A DNA stretch of 64,000 bases. Source: an uncultured Collinsella sp. (GTDB lineage Bacteria; Actinomycetota; Coriobacteriia; Coriobacteriales; Coriobacteriaceae). Below, one piece after another: positions 60,101-64,000 of the stretch. A model generated the notes under the pieces. That model worked only from the letters and a program-made list of their open reading frames with translations, did no database searches and was not told the origin of the DNA. The translations under genes and the position numbers were made by a program. Position 1 is the first letter of the stretch; each line of letters begins with the position of its first letter. The stretch is taken from NCBI GenBank assembly GCA_900544725.1, contig UQWK01000004.1:13160-77159 (forward strand), read 5' to 3'.

Positions 60101-60762
60101 GCCTTGCTTGCACCCAACGCCGATCGATAGGCATCGGCGAGTGCCGAGGTATCGGCCTGGCCGCGCGCCACGCGCACGTCGTCCATACCGCCCGGCAGCT
60201 GGCTCGACAGCTCCAGCAGCTCGCGCACCAGGCCCTTGATGGTGGTGCCGGCGCCAAAGGGGCCGCCCTCGCCCGCCATGGGATACCAGGCGTAGAGGGC
60301 CTTGAGCGATGCCGCGAGCTCGGGGGCGGCATCGGGCGCCGTCGCGCGGGCCAGCACATGCTCAACAGCCTGGTCCATAAGCTCGTCGGTATCGGTGAGC
60401 ACCGTGAACTCGGGGTCGATGCCCAGCTCCAGCGCATGCGCGCGCAGGATGCGCGAACACATGCCGTGAATGGTCGAGATCCACGCATCGTCGACGGTCA
60501 GGGCCTCCTCGTCCATGTCCTCGTCGATGAGCGCGCGACGCACGCGGTCACGGATCTCGGCCGCGGCATCTTTGGTAAAGGTAATGGCGAGCACCTGGTC
60601 CAGATGCTCAACGAACGGACCAGACTCGGGCGAGAGCGCGTAGACGATGCGGCGCGTAAGGGTAAAGGTCTTGCCCGAACCGGCGCCCGCCGAGACAAAC
60701 AGCGGACGGTCGAGCGTTTTGACGATCCGCAGCTGTTGCGGCATCAAAGTCGAAAGATCCAT
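57133..60762 (-). CDS. addA: AddA-type helicase-nuclease
   Basis: AddA with AddB resects double-strand breaks for homologous recombination. The 1209 residues contain a UvrD-like motor with Walker A SAGAGSGKT (24-32), LAITFTKDAAAEIRDR, the DEFQDTD Walker B motif, the VGDAQQSIYRFRGAE motif and MTVHASKGLEYPVV, and a C-terminal PD-(D/E)xK nuclease (RALVIDYKTGG near 1140). ATG 60762 has AAGGAGGG upstream. It starts three bases after the addB stop, so both are one transcript. Nothing in the sequence gives the recombination hotspot specificity. Confidence 0.93.
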   Translation of the reverse strand: MDLSTLMPQQLRIVKTLDRPLFVSAGAGSGKTFTLTRRIVYALSPESGPFVEHLDQVLAITFTKDAAAEIRDRVRRALIDEDMDEEALTVDDAWISTIHGMCSRILRAHALELGIDPEFTVLTDTDELMDQAVEHVLARATAPDAAPELAASLKALYAWYPMAGEGGPFGAGTTIKGLVRELLELSSQLPGGMDDVRVARGQADTSALADAYRSALGASKAATEKAQVALDAIDAFEASGKTMADAARLMMSCTMPRASKAFPKEQVELLKAEAADAFINIVLACGGPALDALVGLARSVEAEYRALKAAQSALDNNDLLRMAYEALRDYPAIRAAYEGRFKMVMIDEFQDTDQMQVDLIRYLTGAGERALCTVGDAQQSIYRFRGAEVEVFRRQERKVGSAASEAIAVADAPAGELVKLVRNFRSHDEVLRYVARVFDGDDGGLMQGFLDLEASDGRKDTLVADASRRQALFVAGGSTQERTQAKARAIAERFRALADAGQPQGGMVLLLGRMTNADVYAQAFRDQGLDCVIAGGSVFAQAAEVQTVRALVCALANPADTAQGLMPLLASPMFALGAQEFLALATKLDSETGETLRRNIDAGIMSDSDVPGLQDLPLVTRAREVLRYALRRVGRDSFAAIARDVVNASGWFVRLAQRGPEGKAIAANVLKALDAVAEAEAEFGNSPRSIALAFDRFLAGKEAPGALNEEGDGAVRIMTVHASKGLEYPVVAVAECFGVRKSSGAAQMGRVEGGAQVVALPARFDGVKLADGTFVKGDDVKKQFEHAFKGKGTSLWLPPELMEDVCATGSPAEAFVRLRNDDLQLSLEERARLLYVAMTRARELVILAMDAGVSRGKVTAPTFDVETDLTYDVLRRILPTDALDMPQLDADRLVFDNSQPGDYELISLANFTFGEQAFEANASLDAEGRLVRGDAEPEGAGADARAAVPGPADPEPDAFELVYPQAAGVRMGICPYPVRDSYSYSSIAAALHAETEDRAAEARVPMDEAGDDAESDGSEMTDADVAAVEPVGNPMALGSAFHAACQWLIEMGADALPAERADALARLWCLTPEQRERFDVALDRWLKSAVRADLLAWPCVRAEVPFFSLGCEDEDIARYGAYAEGAIDALATNPADSSRALVIDYKTGGTPDETPEQLQEKHALQARVYADVLHKAGFEAVTVKFVRVEQANPAIFVEPAEPQVVTYNF

Positions 60763-60765
60763 GGT

Positions 60766-63700
60766 CTACACGTCCCTCCTTACAAACGTTCCTTCGTGGT
60801 TATACGAGCAGCGCGCATGCGCGGCCTGAGCCGACATCGGGTCGACGGCGGCAACGTTGCCCGCCTCGAGCTCGCGCAGGCGCTCGGCGATGCCGGCCTC
60901 CACACGATCGAGCAGGGCGTCGAAGTCCATGCTGCCGCCCTCGCCCGGAAAGCCCTTCTTAAGGCCCGGGATGCGACCGTCGCCGCGCTCTTCCTCGAGC
61001 AGCTCGGCACTCGCGGCGCCTCGCAGCGCCGGCTTGCCGCCCTTGGTCGAAAAGTAGAGCGCCGCGCGGGTGTCCAAATCCAGCGCCCGGCGCATGGCCT
61101 GCGCGTAGATGAGCGTTTGGGTATGGGGCGGCAACCAGCGCGGATCGTCGATGGGCGCCGTACCCGATTCCTCGTCGCGCACCGTGGGGTCGGCGAGCTT
61201 AAACTCCTCAACGCCCGTGCGATGCTTGTAGTCGATCACCACGGCACGATTCTCGGCGTCCACGTCCACGCGGTCGATGCGCCCGCCAAGCGGCCAACCG
61301 GCATACTCGACCTTGAGCTCGTTGAAGGCGAACTCCAGGTAGCGCGGGGCAAAGGGGGCAAGTGCCTCGGACTCGTAGGCAAGCACGCCCTCCAGCTGCG
61401 GCAAAATCTCGGCCACCTGGCGCTCCTCCACCGCAGAAAGCGGCACCAGCGGGCCCTCCGTGCCTCGCTTGCCGGCGTGCTCGGCCAACGTCTCGTCAAA
61501 GACCTCGCGCAGCAGCTCCTGAGCGCGCGGCAGATTCTCGGGCGTCACGCGTTCCATGCCCTCCTGGGGCAGGCGGGCATGTAGGTGCTCCAGCACGTCG
61601 TGGACAAAGTTACCCTTCTCCATGTTGCCAAAGCCCGCGTCGATGGACTGGGGCTTCACGCGATACGACACGAACCAGCACAGCGGGCATGTCGAGTACG
61701 CCTCAATCTGCGAGGCGGACGTCAGGCGCGGCACGAGCGGCGCGTTCTCGTCCTCGCCATCGCGGCGGCGCAGGACCAGGTACGGCACAGCCGCCTCACT
61801 CAAATGCTGAGGAGCCTCGCACGCGACGCGCTTGCACTCGATGCCCTCGCCGGCCGCTGGATCAAAATCGGCGACGATACCGCCCTCGCCCACGCGCGTG
61901 GGTTTGACAGCGCCAGTGGCCTCGGCGTGCGCCCGCAACTCGGTCCACACGGCAGCCGGATAGCACTCGTGCGCCTGGCGATCGTGGGTCACGCGGGCAA
62001 GCGCAACCGGACCGCGCGCGGCCTGCATCGCGCGGCCAAAGCGCACGCGCAGCAGGGCCGCGGGCTCAAGCGTCACACCGCTGCGCCCCAGCTCGGCCGT
62101 CAGCGTGGCCAGCGGTCCCTCCTCGTGTGAGAGCGGATAACTGTCCAGATCGACGTCGGCAAACAGCACGGCATCGTAGCTATCGGGGCGCAGGGCTGCC
62201 GCATCGGTAAGCGACGCAAAGCGCACCTGGGCGCGCGGCGCGCGGTCGACCTCATAGGTCTCGTAATCGTATGCGGTGCTGCGCTTGTCCACCTTGGTAC
62301 GAACGTCGTCGAGCACGGGCACGGTCGCGGCCTGCGACACGTCGAGCGTACGGGCATCGTTCATAAGGATGTCGATGACATGTCGCAGCAGGGCGGTCTC
62401 CACCTGGCGACGAGCCTGACCGTCAAGGCCTCCAAGGGCGCGATCGGGCAACGCCTCGGCAACGGCGAGCATTGCCTTGAGCGCCGTCACGGGTTTGTCG
62501 CGCCACAGCGCTTGGAACACGTCCGAGACCACGCACGGCACGTTCTTAAACCAGTTATCATCACTGGCGGCCTTGCGCGTGCCCCTGACCTGGCCCTGCA
62601 CGCTCTGCAGCAGGCTTTTGACGGCCGTGGTGGTCTTGCCGCGCGACAGGCGCATGTTCTTGTCGAAGGTGCGCGCGCTGGCAGCATCGGCACCCGAAAG
62701 CGGACTGTAAATCCAGTCGGTAAGCTCCGGAGCGGGCCACCACTCGGTCTTGGAAGCGGTGCCCTCGTCAGCGGCCTTCATGCGCTCGATTAGATTGGCG
62801 AGCGCCGTGAACTGCCTGCCCGCGATGGATTGGGAAAACGCCGTGAACTCGGTTGTCTCAGCAGCAATGTGACGCGCCGCCAAACGGGCAGCGAGTTCAC
62901 CGAACAGCTGGGGCGCCCGGGCAGACACCACGAGCACGCGCACGGGGTCCGCGGACGCCGTGACACCGCCGTCGACCGCGGCGTCCTCACACGTTTTTAC
63001 CAGCCCATCGATTGCATCCACATAGGCGTGGGCGCGGGCGTGAGGGCCGGCAACCTCTACAAAGGTAGGCTGAGCGGCGGACTTGAAGGCAGTCTGGGGC
63101 GCGGCGGCACCCTCCCCCAGCGGCGCGGCCTCAAACAGCACACCGCGGGCATCAAAGGCGGCAGCAAGTTCCTCGCGCATTGCCGCCTGCTCGCGGGCAA
63201 GCAGCACAACGACTTCTCCCCCATTGTTCGCCACGGCCGACAGCAGCTCGAGCAGGCCGTGCGTAAACGATGTGATACCGCGCACACATACCGCGCGGGC
63301 GCACGCCGGCAGGCTGTCGGCCAGCACCTCGGCCATAAGGTCAGCCGCCTCGCAGGGCTCGACCATGTCTCGACGGTCCAAGCCGCTCGCATAGGCACTC
63401 AGCAGCTCGAACACGCGAGCCTCGGCGTCGCTCTTGGGATCGGGCCGGCAAACGTCGCCGCGGCAGCGCTCGGCACCCGTTCCCGCTACGCCCGGCAGCA
63501 CATCGCGGGCCATGCGCGCGAGCATGCGCACCGTGCCCTGACTGCGCGAAAGCGGCTGCAGGTCGGCATCGTCGCGACGGGCGATCATGTCCGAGAACAG
63601 CATCTGGCGTTGCATGTTGTCGACGAAGCTGCGGCCATCGCCCATAAGCTCCCACATCGAACGGAGCCACGACGCAGGGGGTTTGTAGTCAACGCCCAGC

Positions 63701-63864
63701 GAGGCGCCAGCAACCGCAGCATCGTGACGGCACAGGTCGAGCTCGGCAAACGAGGGTGCCAGCAAAACGGCATGCCCGTGGCGGGCAACCAGGTCGGCGA
63801 GCAACGCCGCCTCGGCATCGCTCAAGTCCGCACCGGTATTGGTGGTATAGATTCGAACAGGCAT
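60766..63864 (-). CDS. addB: AddB-type PD-(D/E)xK nuclease subunit
   Basis: AddB is the second subunit of the AddAB helicase-nuclease. The 1032-residue protein has a helicase-like N-terminal region without a clear Walker A lysine, and a C-terminal nuclease domain with GRIDRVDVD and VVIDYKHRTG (about 861-880). Cysteines expected for the stabilising iron-sulfur cluster are reduced: STCPLC near 730 and one cysteine near 1018, rather than the CxxCxxxxxC terminal group. It is therefore an atypical member. GGAGG precedes ATG 63864, though with a short spacing. The addA gene follows after three bases. Confidence 0.85.
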   Translation of the reverse strand: MPVRIYTTNTGADLSDAEAALLADLVARHGHAVLLAPSFAELDLCRHDAAVAGASLGVDYKPPASWLRSMWELMGDGRSFVDNMQRQMLFSDMIARRDDADLQPLSRSQGTVRMLARMARDVLPGVAGTGAERCRGDVCRPDPKSDAEARVFELLSAYASGLDRRDMVEPCEAADLMAEVLADSLPACARAVCVRGITSFTHGLLELLSAVANNGGEVVVLLAREQAAMREELAAAFDARGVLFEAAPLGEGAAAPQTAFKSAAQPTFVEVAGPHARAHAYVDAIDGLVKTCEDAAVDGGVTASADPVRVLVVSARAPQLFGELAARLAARHIAAETTEFTAFSQSIAGRQFTALANLIERMKAADEGTASKTEWWPAPELTDWIYSPLSGADAASARTFDKNMRLSRGKTTTAVKSLLQSVQGQVRGTRKAASDDNWFKNVPCVVSDVFQALWRDKPVTALKAMLAVAEALPDRALGGLDGQARRQVETALLRHVIDILMNDARTLDVSQAATVPVLDDVRTKVDKRSTAYDYETYEVDRAPRAQVRFASLTDAAALRPDSYDAVLFADVDLDSYPLSHEEGPLATLTAELGRSGVTLEPAALLRVRFGRAMQAARGPVALARVTHDRQAHECYPAAVWTELRAHAEATGAVKPTRVGEGGIVADFDPAAGEGIECKRVACEAPQHLSEAAVPYLVLRRRDGEDENAPLVPRLTSASQIEAYSTCPLCWFVSYRVKPQSIDAGFGNMEKGNFVHDVLEHLHARLPQEGMERVTPENLPRAQELLREVFDETLAEHAGKRGTEGPLVPLSAVEERQVAEILPQLEGVLAYESEALAPFAPRYLEFAFNELKVEYAGWPLGGRIDRVDVDAENRAVVIDYKHRTGVEEFKLADPTVRDEESGTAPIDDPRWLPPHTQTLIYAQAMRRALDLDTRAALYFSTKGGKPALRGAASAELLEEERGDGRIPGLKKGFPGEGGSMDFDALLDRVEAGIAERLRELEAGNVAAVDPMSAQAAHARCSYNHEGTFVRRDV

Positions 63865-63946
63865 GGTCCTCCACTCAAACCGTTCGCAATAATCAATGCA
63901 TCCATCCTACCCGCCCACGCGGACAGATTTGCCCCACGCCAACAGA

Positions 63947-63979
63947 TTTGATCCCTCGGGGACGGAGGAAAACGGATCA
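63947..63979 (+). repeat. TGATCC-family hairpin at the window end
   Basis: TGATCC (63949-63954) and GGATCA (63974-63979) flank a loop with GGGGACGGAGG. It is the inverted copy of 40509-40541. A third, incomplete copy is at 42771-42794. Confidence 0.7.
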
Positions 63980-64000
63980 CCGAAGGGGTCAGTCTAACCA

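Noticed and set aside
1..64000. CRISPR arrays, rRNA, tRNA, insertion sequences, integrase genes
   Set aside because: I looked along the whole window and found no direct-repeat arrays, cloverleaf-like regions, DDE transposase or integrase motifs. tRNA detection by eye is weak, so a covariance scan would be decisive.

Overview
The window is a GC-rich, almost fully coding stretch of chromosome from a Gram-positive actinobacterium of the Coriobacteriia. Gene content and intergenic repeats fit Collinsella best: QueH-type queuosine reductase, a class III fructose bisphosphatase, an ABC1-kinase/phasin-like pair, large DUF4430 surface proteins and many short palindromic intergenic elements. That assignment is an inference from family content; there is no rRNA in the window to confirm it. 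I found no tRNA, rRNA, CRISPR array, transposase or phage gene.

Layout. 1-10 kb: the start of an SDR enzyme, a coiled-coil tail-anchored protein, a hairpin-dense intergenic region, a minus-strand DUF3267-queH-queA run for tRNA queuosine, then a MetRS-like protein, an RNA m5C methyltransferase, a 56-residue membrane peptide and an uncharacterised barrel-like protein. 10-14 kb: DegV, fbp and two tandem GtrA membrane proteins. 14-22 kb: a two-gene minus-strand operon of a 2155-residue surface protein and a smaller membrane protein, both carrying DUF4430 (the transcobalamin-like C-terminal domain). It is preceded by a promoter and what I read as a cobalamin riboswitch, so this is the most promising system here: probably B12-controlled corrinoid capture at the cell surface. 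22-28 kb: ABC1/UbiB kinase with a phasin-like partner, a C69 dipeptidase, and folD-fchA. This FolD lacks the usual cyclohydrolase Lys and Gln, and FchA next to it can supply that step; fhs at 43-44.5 kb completes the one-carbon route.

28-43 kb is the accessory-flavoured part: zinc-ribbon membrane proteins with a shared palindrome upstream, a frameshifted lipoprotein beside an intact paralogue, a Tat-exported PI-PLC-like surface protein, a YhcG-family nuclease interrupted by one amber codon, an ADP-ribosylglycohydrolase, a CDF transporter and several small or secreted unknowns. 43-64 kb is minus-strand housekeeping: fhs, ruvCAB behind a LexA-type box, a degenerate glutamine-dependent NAD synthetase homologue, a superoxide reductase, a SWIM-SNF2 helicase, dnaE and an addB-addA pair.

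The other striking layer is extragenic. Several families of inverted repeats lie between genes: a 154-bp element with 23-bp ends, a 230-bp element with 30-bp ends, a TTGCGGTGA hairpin family and a TGATCC hairpin family. They look like non-autonomous or structural repeats.
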